The translations under genes were made by a program, and so were the position numbers. From Planctomycetota bacterium (GTDB lineage: Bacteria > Planctomycetota > Phycisphaerae > UBA1845 > UTPLA1): 64,000 nucleotides of DNA. Below are positions 20,177 through 31,419 of this stretch, piece by piece; within the stretch, counting starts at the first letter, position 1, and every line of letters starts with the position of its first letter. The notes beneath the pieces were generated by a model. That model ran no database searches, had not been told where the DNA came from, and saw only the letters and a program-made list of their open reading frames with translations. Location: positions 88,131-152,130 of the forward strand of contig JADJRI010000013.1 of the NCBI GenBank assembly GCA_016712275.1, written 5' to 3'.

Positions 20177-22831
20177 GTGACAACGCAACAGCACTGGAAG
20201 ATCGTCAAGCGCCTTTTTGCTGAATCGCGCGAATTGGAACCGCTGCGCCGCGACGCATTTCTGAAGGAAGCGTGCATGGATGCTCCGGAATTGGCAGAGG
20301 AAGTCCGGATGTTACTGTCTGCTGATTGCGCTGACGATTTTCTTGAGCCGCCCGTTACACCAATCACGGGGCTATCGACAACGGATGACGCCAACGCCGT
20401 CCTGGGTCAGCGAATCGGCTCGCACCGACTCGAAAGCCTGCTGGGATCGGGAGGCATGGGAAATGTCTATCTCGGCGTCCGCGTCGAGGGCGATTTCGAG
20501 CAGCAGGTTGCCGTCAAACTCCTGAAGCGAGGTCTCGACACGGACACCGTATTGCAGCAATTCCGGCGGGAACAGCAGACGCTGGCCATGCTCGCGCACC
20601 CGAGCATTGCCCAGCTCTATGACGGCGGCGCGACACCCAACGGACGGCCCTATTTCGTCATGGAGTATGTCGAGGGGATTCCGATCGATCGCTATTGCGA
20701 CGAACAACGGCTGTCCACCACTCAACGCCTGAATCTGTTTCTGGCGGTCTGCAATGCGGTCGGCTATGCACACCAACGACTGGTCGTTCACCGCGATTTG
20801 AAACCTGCCAACATTCTGGTCACCAAGAACGCCACGTTGAAATTGCTTGATTTTGGCATCGCCAAGGTGCTAAGCGATGCCGAACCCGTCCTGACGACGG
20901 CCCCGGTCGACCGGCGACTGACACCGGAATATGCAAGCCCTGAGCAGATCGCGGGCAACCGAATCACGACATCGTCCGACGTTTATTCGCTGGGCGTTGT
21001 GCTCTATGAACTCCTCACTGGTATTCGGCCTTATCGGTTTCGAACGCGCACACCGCAGGACATTGAAACGACGATCTGTCGCGAGGAGCCTCCGGCTCCG
21101 AGTGTGGCCGTCGCCCGTCATCAGACGCGGTTCGTCGATGGGCCCGAATTGGAACTATTACGGTTGCAACGCGCCAAATTCGAGACAAGAGAACGAACCA
21201 CCGAACGACTGGTTCGTCGGTTGCGCGGCGATCTGGACACCATCATCCTCACAGCGCTTCGCAAGGAACCGGAGAGGCGCTATTCGTCAGTCGAGGCATT
21301 TGCTGCGGACATTCGGAACTTTCTCGGCGGATTGCCCGTCGCGGCGCGAAGAGACACCGTTGCTTATCGCTCCCGAAAATTCGTCGGAAGACATCGGTTC
21401 GGAACGACGGTCATGGTGTTGCTTGCGACTATTCTAACCTTCGGCGCCGCGGAAATTATTCGTTATGCCCGCATCGCAGAACGGGAGCGCGATCAGGCGG
21501 AAATAGAACGCAAGAAGGCCGAACAATTTGCGATCGTTGCGTCTCAAGATCGCGACGATGCGTACAAGGCGCGCGATCAAGCGGAAGCGATCACGTCGTT
21601 CCTGAATGACGCACTGTCGGCAGCGGCCCCCGAGAAGGGTGGCCCCGATCTTACGGTGCGGCAACTGCTCGATAGCGCATCCGCAAAGCTCGAGTCGGAG
21701 ATGGCAAGCAGGCCCCTCGAACAGGCGGCCGTGCGCAGCACGATTGGGCGAACGTATGGCACCTTGGGGCTTTATGATGCAGCCGAAACACACCTATTGG
21801 CTGCTTACCAAAAGCGCCTCGCCCTCCTGGGTGACGATCACCACGACATTGCCGAAAGCAGAATGGACCTTGCATCGCTGCGGTACTCGCAGGGACGCAT
21901 GGACGAGGCCGAGACGCTGCTCAGGCAATCTCTCGCAACTCACGAGCGATTGCGCGGTTCATCCAATTTGGACACGGCGCGCGTTTGCAACGACCTCGGT
22001 GCCGTACTACGAGCGGCCGGTAAACTTGACGAGGCAGCGCAGATGCATGGACGGGCTTTGCAGGCCTACGAAAAAGCCAACGGCCGAAATTGCGTGGAAG
22101 TGGCGATGAGCCTGAACAATCTCGCCGGCGTGTATCAATCGCGCGGCGACTTCGCGGCGGCCGAAGACGTGCTGGTCGAGGCACTAAAGATACGCCGCTC
22201 GTTGCTTACGCGTGGACATCCACTTGTATTGCAATCGTTGCAGAACCTGGCCGTCACCAAAGCAAGGCTAAACCAGCAGGACGCCGCCGAAGAGTTGCTG
22301 CGTGAAGCGGCTGACGCCGGTGAACTGACATGGGGACCCGACCATCCGGACTTGGCGATCATACTTAAAAACCTGGCGGGAATACTGTTGGGCCGGGAGG
22401 ATTATGTTGGCGCGGAATCCTTGCTTCGACGCGCGTCTCTGATTTTTGACGAGCGATATCCGTCGGATCACCCGCGACGGATCGCAACGCGCACCACATG
22501 GGGACAGTGTCTTTTTCGGCTCAAAAAGGACTCGGAAGGAGAAAATGTGCTTCTCGAATTACTAAACAGTCGTCCAAAGGATGCTAAAATCGTGGTACCG
22601 TGGGCTGACGCCGTATCGACACTCATTGAATACTACGATGCCAACGGACAATCAGAAAAGGCGGACCAATGGGCCCCTTTTCCAACAACAAACCTCCATC
22701 AAAAAAGGCTCTCAATGACTTTGGAAAAAATGGAGTTGCATTTGGCCAGTCCAAATGCAACTTCGACAATCCTTGGACGCGCCCGACAGGCGACGCCATT
22801 GGCAACCCCTTTGTTTGGCACAATGGAATAG
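20177..22831 (+). CDS. Hanks-type Ser/Thr protein kinase with transmembrane segment and TPR tail
   Basis: Intact 884-residue kinase starting at GTG 20177. The N-terminal 70 residues are the helical extension shared by these kinases. The kinase domain shows LLGSGGMGNVYLG, the ATP lysine in VAVKLLKRG, catalytic VVHRDLKPANILV, LDFGIAK and YASPEQI, so it should be active. A transmembrane helix lies near residues 410-430 (TVMVLLATILTFGAAEII). A charged coiled coil follows, then a large TPR_12-like repeat region (AETHLLAAYQKRLALLGDDH, AEDVLVEALKIRRSLL and others), so the TPR part lies across the membrane from the kinase. The last 30-40 residues look unlike the family and may reflect a late frameshift. 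It is convergent with the HAF-repeat gene. Confidence 0.92.
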   Translation: MTTQQHWKIVKRLFAESRELEPLRRDAFLKEACMDAPELAEEVRMLLSADCADDFLEPPVTPITGLSTTDDANAVLGQRIGSHRLESLLGSGGMGNVYLGVRVEGDFEQQVAVKLLKRGLDTDTVLQQFRREQQTLAMLAHPSIAQLYDGGATPNGRPYFVMEYVEGIPIDRYCDEQRLSTTQRLNLFLAVCNAVGYAHQRLVVHRDLKPANILVTKNATLKLLDFGIAKVLSDAEPVLTTAPVDRRLTPEYASPEQIAGNRITTSSDVYSLGVVLYELLTGIRPYRFRTRTPQDIETTICREEPPAPSVAVARHQTRFVDGPELELLRLQRAKFETRERTTERLVRRLRGDLDTIILTALRKEPERRYSSVEAFAADIRNFLGGLPVAARRDTVAYRSRKFVGRHRFGTTVMVLLATILTFGAAEIIRYARIAERERDQAEIERKKAEQFAIVASQDRDDAYKARDQAEAITSFLNDALSAAAPEKGGPDLTVRQLLDSASAKLESEMASRPLEQAAVRSTIGRTYGTLGLYDAAETHLLAAYQKRLALLGDDHHDIAESRMDLASLRYSQGRMDEAETLLRQSLATHERLRGSSNLDTARVCNDLGAVLRAAGKLDEAAQMHGRALQAYEKANGRNCVEVAMSLNNLAGVYQSRGDFAAAEDVLVEALKIRRSLLTRGHPLVLQSLQNLAVTKARLNQQDAAEELLREAADAGELTWGPDHPDLAIILKNLAGILLGREDYVGAESLLRRASLIFDERYPSDHPRRIATRTTWGQCLFRLKKDSEGENVLLELLNSRPKDAKIVVPWADAVSTLIEYYDANGQSEKADQWAPFPTTNLHQKRLSMTLEKMELHLASPNATSTILGRARQATPLATPLFGTME

Positions 22832-22877
22832 TCGATTCGTTTGATCGCCAAAATCGTCGCATTCGCGTTGAATTGCG

Positions 22878-24118
22878 TTAGGCACCCAGCAACGCGGCAA
22901 CAAACAACTGGCAATCCATCCCGTCCATATGCCCGTCCTGAGTGAGGTCCGAGCGGGTTGCATGTGTTGGATCCACATCGGCGCCGAGCAACACGGCCAT
23001 GAACAGTTCGCGATCGGCGAAGTCCACGTCGCCGTCGCCGTCGATGTCGCCGGGCACGCTGCGCGGCTTGAGCACATACCCCGTGATCTTGCCCGCAGTG
23101 GTGTGGCCGTAGCCGACGATCCAGCCTTGATTGTTGATCTTTGTTGCGATGTAAAGCCTGTAGCCGCCCGGCATGCCGGCAATGAGCGAACCGTCATTGA
23201 GGTCGCGGAGGCCATCGGCGGCGGAATAAACAAAGACGTGCTGGGATGCGAGCACCGTGCTGATCACGCCCACGACCGTACCGGCGTTGTTGATGCTCGC
23301 CGGTGAAACGTACTGCTGGTACCCAGCGCCCGGAAAGGGCAGGATGTGCAGGCCTGTGGCGGGTGCGTAGACAAAGCCGTACCGATAGATCGGGTACGTC
23401 CCGGGGCGCGAGCCGACGATCTCATCGTTGTCGTTGATGTCGTTGGCAGCGGGGTACCCGACGCCGAAATCCGGCGGCAGCACGTCCATCAGTGGTGTGT
23501 ACGCGCCGGTCTCGATGTCCACGAAGAATGGTCCTTGCGATATCAGGTCGTTCATCCAGCCGAGGCGACGCCCGCGTTGTTGATGCGGTACAGTCTCTTG
23601 GCATTGGGCACTGCGATGGTGCGGGCACCGTTGACGGCGTCCCAGATGTATGGAATTGTTAGAATCCCGCCCGAGTCCGAGCCGCTGGTAATCGAGATCG
23701 ACCCGACCGCGACGCCTGCTTCGTTCACGTCGCCGAAGTGCGGGCTGAAGTACGTGCCCGGCAGGTTGGGCGGAGAGAACGACTGGTGGGTGGCGAGGTC
23801 GTAGACGTTCCCGATGCCGACGACGAGGCCGTTGTTGTTGACGCTCTCGGGGTTGGACACAGGGACGAGGGTCTTGCCGGTGGCTTCGTCCCAGACGATG
23901 CCGGGATACCCGATGACGTTGTCCATGGTGGTTACGCCGCAGGCCACGCCGTAATCGCTGATGCCCGACAATCGCGTCTCACCCGCGAGTGGATTGGAGT
24001 TAAGCGAATCCACGAGCATGAAGTCGTACTCGGGTTGGGCGTGGGCAAGCCCGGCGAACAGGCCGATCGAAGCGGCGGCCGAAAACGTGTGAGCAAAGGC
24101 GGACCGTGTGAAACTCAT
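22878..24118 (-). CDS. Secreted HAF-repeat protein with dockerin-like tail (one frameshift)
   Basis: Exported protein of about 413 residues. Start ATG at 24118 follows GAAGGAG at the right spacing; the signal peptide ends LAHA-Q. The mature part has repeats of the HAF/'probable extracellular repeat' type: LSGISDYGVACGVT, SVNNNGLVVGIG, DVNEAGVAVGS, DINDNDEIVGSRPG, SINNAGTVVGV and KINNQGWIVGYG. The tail is VPGDIDGDGDVDFADRELF, then RSDLTQDGHMDGMDCQLFVAALLGA. The frame shifts once at about 23555 (NNAGVASAG to WMNDLISQG). It ends 46 bases from the end of the convergent kinase gene. It resembles the gene at 26690-27886. Function unknown; an extracellular location is expected. Confidence 0.82.
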
Positions 24119-24343
24119 GGACAAGCTCCTTCGAGCAAAACGCCGGCGAATAGCCGCTCCGGCTGGTTTTGAGACAAGTTGGAAAAACACATAGATGTCC
24201 TTATGAAACGTCCCAGCGTAAATTCCAGCCGTCAGGCAACTCAATGAACCGCTGTATGTCGAACGGATTCTACTTGTTAAATGGCATGGCCTCGATCGTT
24301 TAGATCGTCCAAGAAACGTGCCATTGCATATGATCGCATATCA

Positions 24344-26608
24344 TCAACCTCCAAGCATGACCACGACGAACGTGGGCACATCCCGCCCGTCTGCAGTCCC
24401 GTCGCCCGTCAGATCGCTTGCCGTCACATGAACCGGATTTGTGTCGTTGCCCAGCAGGACCGCGACGAAGATCGCCAGATCGGCTTCGTTCACCTGTCCG
24501 TCGTCGTTGATGTCGCCAATGGTGGGAACTGTGTTCGACACCGTCAACACGGCGATGCCTCGGCTGATGCAGCTCATCCACAATTCGTAGCCGTTGGGGA
24601 TGAGCTTGATTTCCAGGTCGAGGATCCCCGCGTGGGGGAGGCCGCCCCATTGCCACGCGCCGCCGGGCGGCGCTGGGAAGGTGCCAATGTTCGTGCCGTC
24701 CCACCAGAGCAGCCCGGCGTCGGTGGACGGATACTCGCTGTCATAGGTCATCCATAGGCGCCCATCAGGCGTAACCAAAATCGGGCGGACGTGCTCCCCC
24801 GGAAAAGGCCAACCGAGATCGTGCTGCCACATCTGGGAGTTGCCCGTGTTGGCGTCGATGCGGATCAGCGTGCTGCCCGTGCTGTTGAACTGGCCCCAGG
24901 TTCCCACCCAGGCGATGCCGTTGTGGTCCGCCGCCAGCCCGGTGAAGAGACCTCCCATGGCGGCAACTTGTGGGAAGTCATCGATCGTACGCACGAAGGT
25001 GTACGCGCCGTCGGTCCGCGCGATCTCCCAATCCTGGTTCGCCCAGATGGTTCCCGCCCGATCGGGGTCGGCCTGGAGCGCCATGCCCCAACCGGCATTG
25101 CGGACGGTTGTAAATGTCCCACCGCTGAAGTAGCCGAGCCCACCGTAATGCCCGATCGCCCAGAGGCGGCCTAATGAATCTTCACGGTACTGTCGAATCC
25201 CATCGACGAACCCCGGGACGGTGTTCCACTCGCTGGTCGCAGCGTCGATCTCGTGGGTGAAGTTGAACATCGGGTTAACGGCGACTTTGCCGGTGGAGGG
25301 ACGCGCACAAATCGCTTCGCTGTTGTCCGTGGGGAAGGGCCAGTCATACCCGAGCCCGTAGGTTATCTGGTCCCAGCACGTCCACCGAATTCCGTCGAAC
25401 TTGACCATTCCGCCGATGCCCGCGCCAGCGTTGGCGCAGGCGTACACATCGCCGGTCTGCGCATCGACGGTGAGATCGTTGTTGAAGAGGTCGAATTGGC
25501 TGGTGTTGGTGATGCGATAGCGTTGCCAGATGCCGTTCATGGGGTCGCGGCGGATTGCTCCGCCCTGGCTCGATCCACAGACCCAGACCGTGCCGTCGGG
25601 CGCAAAGTCCAGATCGTCGATGAACGCGTTGTGCGGCACCGTTCCAAGGTCCGTCCACGATGAACCATTGAATTGGTGAAGGCGATACGCCCCATTGGGC
25701 GCGATCACAATTAGGTATGCTTGCATGTTCCCGTAGGCCTTGAGGGCCCCGAAGGGCGCGGAACTCCCGGCGTACAGTGGGGGCAACGGGGGATTGACCC
25801 ACGAGCCGTCGGGCCGCTTGCAATTGAGCGTCCATTGCCCCTGATCGTCCGCAAGCCTGAGCATCCACACGTTGCCGGCATCGTCCATGGAGTCTTTCGA
25901 CATCAGGGCGACGGGGTTGCCGATGGCATAGGGTATGTGGGTCCATACCTGCGTGGTGCTGTCCCAACGATCCATTCCTGACGACCCTTCCCCCGAGGTC
26001 CAGAGGTAGTAGCCGCCAGTGGTCTTGGTTTGGGCAGAGATCGTGCCGCCGCCGCGCCCGTCAAAGTGCGTCCACGCATTGGTCGCGGGGTTGTATCGGG
26101 TCAAGCCACCGCCGGCCCAGAACACAGATTGCGCCGAGACCCAGATCGTGCCGTCCGGCGCGAGCGTAACGTCCATCGTGCGCCCGGCAGGGCCGAGTTC
26201 TCGGGGCCGAACTTTACGAGAGTGCTCGGGCCGTCCGCGAGACTCATGCGGAGCAATCCGCGCCATGTGCCGAGCCACAGGTTGCCCAGACCATCGGCAA
26301 CCATGTCACTCACCCGGGACGTGCCAACATCGTTGGCACTCCCGAACGCAGGGTAGTCGATGTTGGATACGTTGATCCATCGGTTCTCTGCTTGGACAAA
26401 CTTGGCGATTCCCCCTTCCTCGGCGATGGGGTCGTACCCGCCGATCCACGGATCTCCATCGGGCCCGATCCATATCGATTCGTTGTAATCTCCTTGTATC
26501 CCGGTGTTGCCCGGTCGATAGTAGCCAGGAGTATTGGGGATCCGCTTCTAAACTTGCGGCAGCGAGGGCAACCAATACTAAGACAATTAAACTGCTTCGA
26601 GCTCGCAT
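24344..26608 (-). CDS. Secreted regulator-propeller protein with dockerin-like tail (two frameshifts)
   Basis: Exported propeller protein of about 750 residues. The ATG at 26608 (AAAGGAACATAT upstream) opens the signal peptide SLIVLVLVALAAASLEA-D. After a shift near 26525-26555 the next frame reads YYRPGNTGIQGDYNESIWIG, continuing to SDMVADGLGNLWLGTWRGLL. A second shift near 26180 gives MDVTLAPDGTIWVSAQSVFW in the final frame. Repeats of type DxxGxxWxG are regular (AGNVWMLRLAD, DGTVWVCGSS, LGRLWAIGHYGGLGYF, DGRLWMTYDS, YELWMSCISRGIAVL). The tail is IGDINDDGQVNEADLAIFV then SDLTGDGTADGRDVPTFVVVMLGG. It is a paralogue of 11206-13553 with the same opening motif PGNTGI. No regulator output domain is present; the propeller is probably an extracellular recognition module. 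Confidence 0.8.
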
Positions 26609-26689
26609 ATATGTTCCTTTGTAGAGAACAAGCTTCGTGTTTCGAAATCCGTGGTATGAACAGATTCACAACCCGGTGATTCTCGTACG

Positions 26690-27886
26690 TCATTGAAGGA
26701 CCGAATCGACAAACGCCTGTGCATCGCGACCGTCAACTTCGCCGTCCAAATTCAAATCACTTGCGTTCACGTGTAAGGCATTTGTGTCGTCGCCCAGCAA
26801 AACTGCCACAAAAATCTCCTGGTCCGTCCAGTCAATGAGTCCGTCGCCATTCAGGTCGCCGGCAATCGACGTAGCGATCGGTGTCAATAACACGGCACCG
26901 ATCGGGCCGCTTTGGCCTTGACGCGCTGCTGCGGCAATCTGACGGGAGTTATTGATGCCGTTGGCGCCGCCGGCCTGTATGTACCAGGCACCTTGATTGG
27001 GATCGATGAGGCTACCGATCGCAAAGTAGCCTGCGTCGACAAAGTTCACGCCGGAAGTAGTAGAATAGTAGTACTGCAGCGCGTCGCCTTCGTCGTTCAT
27101 CGCCGTAGCGCTTGTGGTGGTCGCGCAGCCGCCGAGGTATTCCCAGCCAATTCCATGTCGATAGCGCAACGGAAATGTGCTGCATCCTGACCAACCGAGT
27201 ATGTACCCGCAAAAGTCGTTGTGTTCATTGAGCGCCGCACCCTGAAAACCTTGCCCAATTGCCTGGAGGCAGAGGTATGTCGGTGATCTGCCCCGTGTTT
27301 AGGTCTCAGGGAGTCTTTGACCGGTCAATACAACGCGTTGGTCATTGATATCCACGCCCATCATTCCATCAGGAAGCGCAACCGGCCCATCGGCAGTGAA
27401 CAACACGCCGTTGGTCGGATTCCATCCCCAGAATCCCGATCCGCCGACGATGTCGCCGACGTTGTTGATGGCGTAGGCTCCGCTGTATAGGTCTCCGGCC
27501 AGAACGCCCAGCACTTCGACATCGTAGCCCTCTGCCGTCGGTCGCCAGACCGCGGCCGTCGGTTGCGAGATAACGTACTGATTGGGGCAGACCGAACCGA
27601 CAATCACACCCGCGTCGTTGATGTCATGGGCGCGGGATGTCTGCATGCCGGGAGGCAGTGGTAACAGTTCAAACGGCTGACCATCGTGAGAGACACCGGC
27701 CACCAGGGAAGTACCATCGGGGGACATGCTTCCGCATACATCCCCTTGTGCATTGATTCCTGTTCCTGTCCAACCTGCGCCTAAGTACTGCACGCGGTAA
27801 GTAGGCACATCCCCCAAAATCGGAGCGACTTGCATGGCAAACACGAAGATAATTGCGGCAGGTTGAATGGCAGTTTTTTTGAACAT
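26690..27886 (-). CDS. Secreted HAF-repeat protein with dockerin-like tail (local frameshifts)
   Basis: Exported protein of about 398 residues. Start ATG at 27886 has AAGGAAAATTTACC upstream and a signal peptide (AAIIFVFAMQVAPILG-D). HAF-type repeats include GINAQGDVCGSM, DINDAGVIVGSV, AINNVGDIVGGSG and GINNSRQIAAAA. The tail reads IAGDLNGDGLIDWTDQEIFV then ASDLNLDGEVDGRDAQAFVDSVLQ. A stop near 27299 interrupts the frame. A nearby second shift restores it, so the sequence FQGAALNEHNDFCGYILGW and onward reads through; two compensating indels lie between about 27245 and 27310. It is divergent from the sigma/kinase operon at 28224, with 337 bases between, and related in type to 22878-24118. Confidence 0.8.
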
Positions 27887-28223
27887 TGGTAAATTTTCCT
27901 TCGAATAAAGGTCTTAAGAATTTTCCGCAATTCCGTTGGGAATCGTCTGCTTGGTTTTTGGTCCTGTGGATCTCAAGGAAGTTCATCAAAATGGCGATGT
28001 GTCAAATGACACACCCGCGATAGTCTTGTGCGCACTTACACGCACATCCGAAAATGCCGCGATGGGGTTCGACGAAGTAGATATTGATGCTTAACCACTC
28101 CTCTATGCGTACAATGGCCTTAGAATGACTCTGACGCTGAATCATTTCGCCTTCCAACGCCATATAAGTACTAAGCGCAACAAAACGATTTAAAGTGCCA
28201 AAAAAAACTGGGGCCCTTTTGCA
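27887..28223. promoter_or_regulatory. Divergent control region with an operator-like palindrome
   Basis: Intergenic region of 337 bases between the HAF-repeat gene (minus) and the sigma/kinase operon (plus). It holds the perfect inverted repeat TGTGTCA-AA-TGACACA at 27998-28013, a size and symmetry typical of a dimeric repressor site. No ORF here is convincing. Both promoters should lie in this region; I cannot place -35/-10 boxes with confidence. Confidence 0.45.
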
Positions 28224-28781
28224 ATGACCACCGGCCAAGTGACCCAAGTTCTCACGGAACTGCGTAGCGGCAATTTGCATGCCGCGGACAAGTTGCTGCC
28301 GCTTGTTTATGACCAACTTCGCAACTTGGCGCAGCGTTACTTGTCCCAGGAAAGGGCTGGCCATACGCTTCAGCCCACCGCGCTGGTGCACGAAGCGTAC
28401 ATTCGAATGGTGGGCAACGCGGATTGGGAGGACCGCGCGCATTTTTTCGCCGTTGCGGCTCGTGCGATGCGGAGGATTCTCGTGGATCATGCACGAGTAA
28501 GGTCTGCGGCGAAACGCGGCGGCGGGGAAGCGCGTTGGCCGATTGAGGCGGCAGAAAACTGTGCAGAGCGACCGGATGAGTATGTTGTCGCTTTGGATGA
28601 AGCGCTGACTAATTTGGCCGGAATCGATCCGGAACTCGCGCGACTGGTTGAGCTGCGTTTTTTCGGAGGCTTGAGTGTGGAGGAGTCGGCGGACGTACTC
28701 AAGGTGTCGGTACGCACCGTCAATCGTAACTGGGTTGTTGCAAAAGGCTGGCTTCACAGAACGATCAGTGGAGAGACTTGA
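28224..28781 (+). CDS. ECF RNA polymerase sigma factor, TIGR02999-like
   Basis: Intact 185-residue sigma factor of the same subfamily as at 19589. Diagnostic segments are QVLTELRSGNLHAADKLLP, HTLQPTALVHEAYIRMVG, AMRRILVDHARVRSAAKRGGG, ELARLVELRFFGGLSVEESAD and a region 4 helix-turn-helix near residues 150-175. The stop codon (28779-28781) abuts the GTG start of the kinase with no gap, indicating translational coupling. It is divergent from a secreted HAF-repeat protein gene. Confidence 0.93.
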   Translation: MTTGQVTQVLTELRSGNLHAADKLLPLVYDQLRNLAQRYLSQERAGHTLQPTALVHEAYIRMVGNADWEDRAHFFAVAARAMRRILVDHARVRSAAKRGGGEARWPIEAAENCAERPDEYVVALDEALTNLAGIDPELARLVELRFFGGLSVEESADVLKVSVRTVNRNWVVAKGWLHRTISGET

Positions 28782-31341
28782 GTGACACCGCAGCGATGGC
28801 GCACAGTCAAGGAACTGGCGGCGGCGGCCAGCGAGCTTTCGGCGGGTGAGCAGTGTTCTTATCTCGTCAGGAGCTGCGGAGACGATATCGAATTGCATCG
28901 AGAAGTGGTGTCACTTTTGGAGGCCGCCAAGCAGTCTCCCGCATTTGTCGAGCGGCCTGCAATCGAATCTTTGGCACCGGAACTAACCGGAGACGCCCAA
29001 CAGAGTTTGGTTGATAGGCAATTTGGCTCTTATCAGATCGTCAGGCTGATTGCGGTTGGGGGAATGGGCAGCGTCTACTTGGGAAGGCGGGCGGATCAGG
29101 AGTACCAACAGGAAGTCGCCATAAAGGTCATAAGAGGAAGCTTTCATGATGGCGAGAGTTATCGCAGGTTCTGCCAGGAGAGACAGACACTTGCAAATCT
29201 CAATCACCCAAACATCGCGCGCTTGCTGGATGGCGGACGCAGTGAAGATGGACTTCCGTATCTGGTGATGGAGTATGTCGCAGGGCAATCGATCGATGCC
29301 TTCTGCATCGAGCGCAACTTGAATCTGACAGGTCGACTCCGGTTGTTCCGAGAGGTGTGCGGGGCTGTGCACTATGCCCACCAAAATCTCATCGTGCATC
29401 GCGATCTCAAGCCGAGCAATATTCTGGTTAATGCCGCAGGTGAGCCGAAGCTCCTCGACTTCGGGATCGCCACAGTTATTGATGCAGGCGGGACGCCGCC
29501 ATCAATGTTCCACACACTCACGGTTCAACGATGTCTGACCCCGGATTATGCCAGTCCTGAGCAGATTCGTGGCGAACCCGTCACCACCGCCAGCGATGTA
29601 TATTCACTGGGCGTGCTCTTGCTACGAATTGCTAACGGGCCGCCTTCCTTTCAAAACTCAAAATGGTTTGATGCATGAAATTGCTCGCACGATTTGCGAA
29701 GATGAACCCATTCGACCGAGCACGGCTTTGCGTCGCATGGCCGTACGGTCTACGAAATCGGAATCAATTGATCATTCGAAAACGACTGAACCTACAGCCA
29801 CCATTCCTGATGAACAAACCCAGTTGCCGTGGCGACACCTGGCTGGAGATCTCGATGCGATTGTCATGATGGCCATGCGAAAAGAGCCGCGGCGCCGCTA
29901 CGAATCCGTTGAGCAGTTGTCCGACGACATTCATCGGCATTTGGAAGGGCAGCCGATCCGCGCACGGCAGAATACGTGGCGCTATCGCTGTGCCAAATTC
30001 GCTCGGCGAAACTGGGCAGCGGCAATTGCGTCCGCCGTAATGTTTGTTTCATTACTCGGCGGAGTCATCGTAAGTGTTCGCTCTGCACGCATTGCCAATC
30101 GGGAACGCGACGCGGCTCAGCAAGCGCGGCAAATCGCGCAGCAGGAGGCTGACAACGCGCGCATCGAAACTCGAAAATCCGAAAAGGTCAGGTCATTCTT
30201 GCAGGGCATACTTGCCGCCGCGAATCCAAACCAATCAGGCCCGAATGTCACAGTGGGGGCACTACTGGATGAGGCTGCCGAAAGAGTCGTCAGGGAATTC
30301 GGTGACGATCCCGAAATTGAATCCGCGGTCCGCAGCGCAATCGGAGATGCGTATGTCGGCCTGGGCCGGTACCCCGAAGCTGAAATTCAGTTGAAGTCAG
30401 CACTGGCAATTCAGCGCGATTCACGATGGAGATCATGCAGATGTTGCTGCATCCTACAACATGCTCGGCGTCTTGCTGCATGCAAAAGGCGACTACGCGG
30501 CGGCACAGGCCTGCTTTGAACAATCGCTCGCGATCCACATGAGACTTTTCGGCGACGAACATTCTGATGTGGCTCAGGACCTGAACAATCTGGCGGTCAT
30601 GTCGCGGCTGCAAGGAGATGATGTGAAAGCGGAGTCTATGTTGCGGCAGGCCTTGGCGATCCGTCGCCGGGTTTATGGCAATAAGCACATGGAAACGGCT
30701 CAATCCCTTAACAATCTTGTCGCTGTGATGCTCAATCGTCAGGAGTATTCGGGCGCGGAATCGCTTTGCACCGAAGTACTGGCGATACGCCGCGAGCTTC
30801 TTGGAAACGATCATCCGCTTGTTGCACAGGCCATCCACAATCTCGGTGTGCTATTGGGAAGAATGGGCCGAATCGCCGAAGCAGAATCGTTGCTTCGACA
30901 GTCTATCGACCTCTATCGCGTAAAGTTGGGACCCGATCACCCGGATCTCGCTGGCGGCCTCCATAATCTGGGCGAACTGCTGCTTTTGGCGGGCGAAACT
31001 GAAAAGGCTGAACCACTTTTGGGCGAGTGCCTGGAGATTCGGCGTCGTTCCTTCCCGCTCGCGACGCTCGAACGGTCAAGGCACTTCAAACGCTTGGCAG
31101 CTGCCTGATTAAACTCCAAAAATACGAAGAAGCTGAACCGCTGATAATCGAGGCCAACGAGGTGCAGGAAGAATCGCTTGGTGCAAACCACTCGGCGGCA
31201 CAGGCTGGTCTTACGACATTGATTGAACTTTATGAAGCATGGGACCGACCAAAAGACGCGGCACGCTATCGAGCAAAATTGACACACCAAACCGCGACCG
31301 GCCCCTCGGCGACGGGGAATCCAATTACCAAGGAAGATTGA
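28782..31341 (+). CDS. Hanks-type Ser/Thr protein kinase with TPR tail (three frameshifts)
   Basis: Membrane kinase of about 850 residues, paired with the sigma factor just upstream. Motifs: IAVGGMGSVYLGR, the ATP lysine in VAIKVIRG, IVHRDLKPSNILV, LDFGIATV and YASPEQI. The frame shifts near 29613-29622, where GVLL passes to CYELLTGRLPF. A transmembrane helix (AAAIASAVMFVSLLGGVIVSV) precedes a charged coiled coil, then TPR repeats (AEIQLKSALAIQ; AESMLRQALAIRRRVYG; AESLLRQSIDLYRVKLG; AEPLLGECLEIRRRS). Further shifts lie near 30420 and 31060. All parts match the intact paralogue at 20177, so a functional protein is likely if the indels are errors. It is convergent with the response regulator gene. 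Confidence 0.85.
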
Positions 31342-31419
31342 TCCCTTCGTTTGACGTTGCCAGTGCACACCAATGTCCCATCCCGTTGCCCCGGTCAATC
31401 GCAATAGAGGTTTGTGTCG

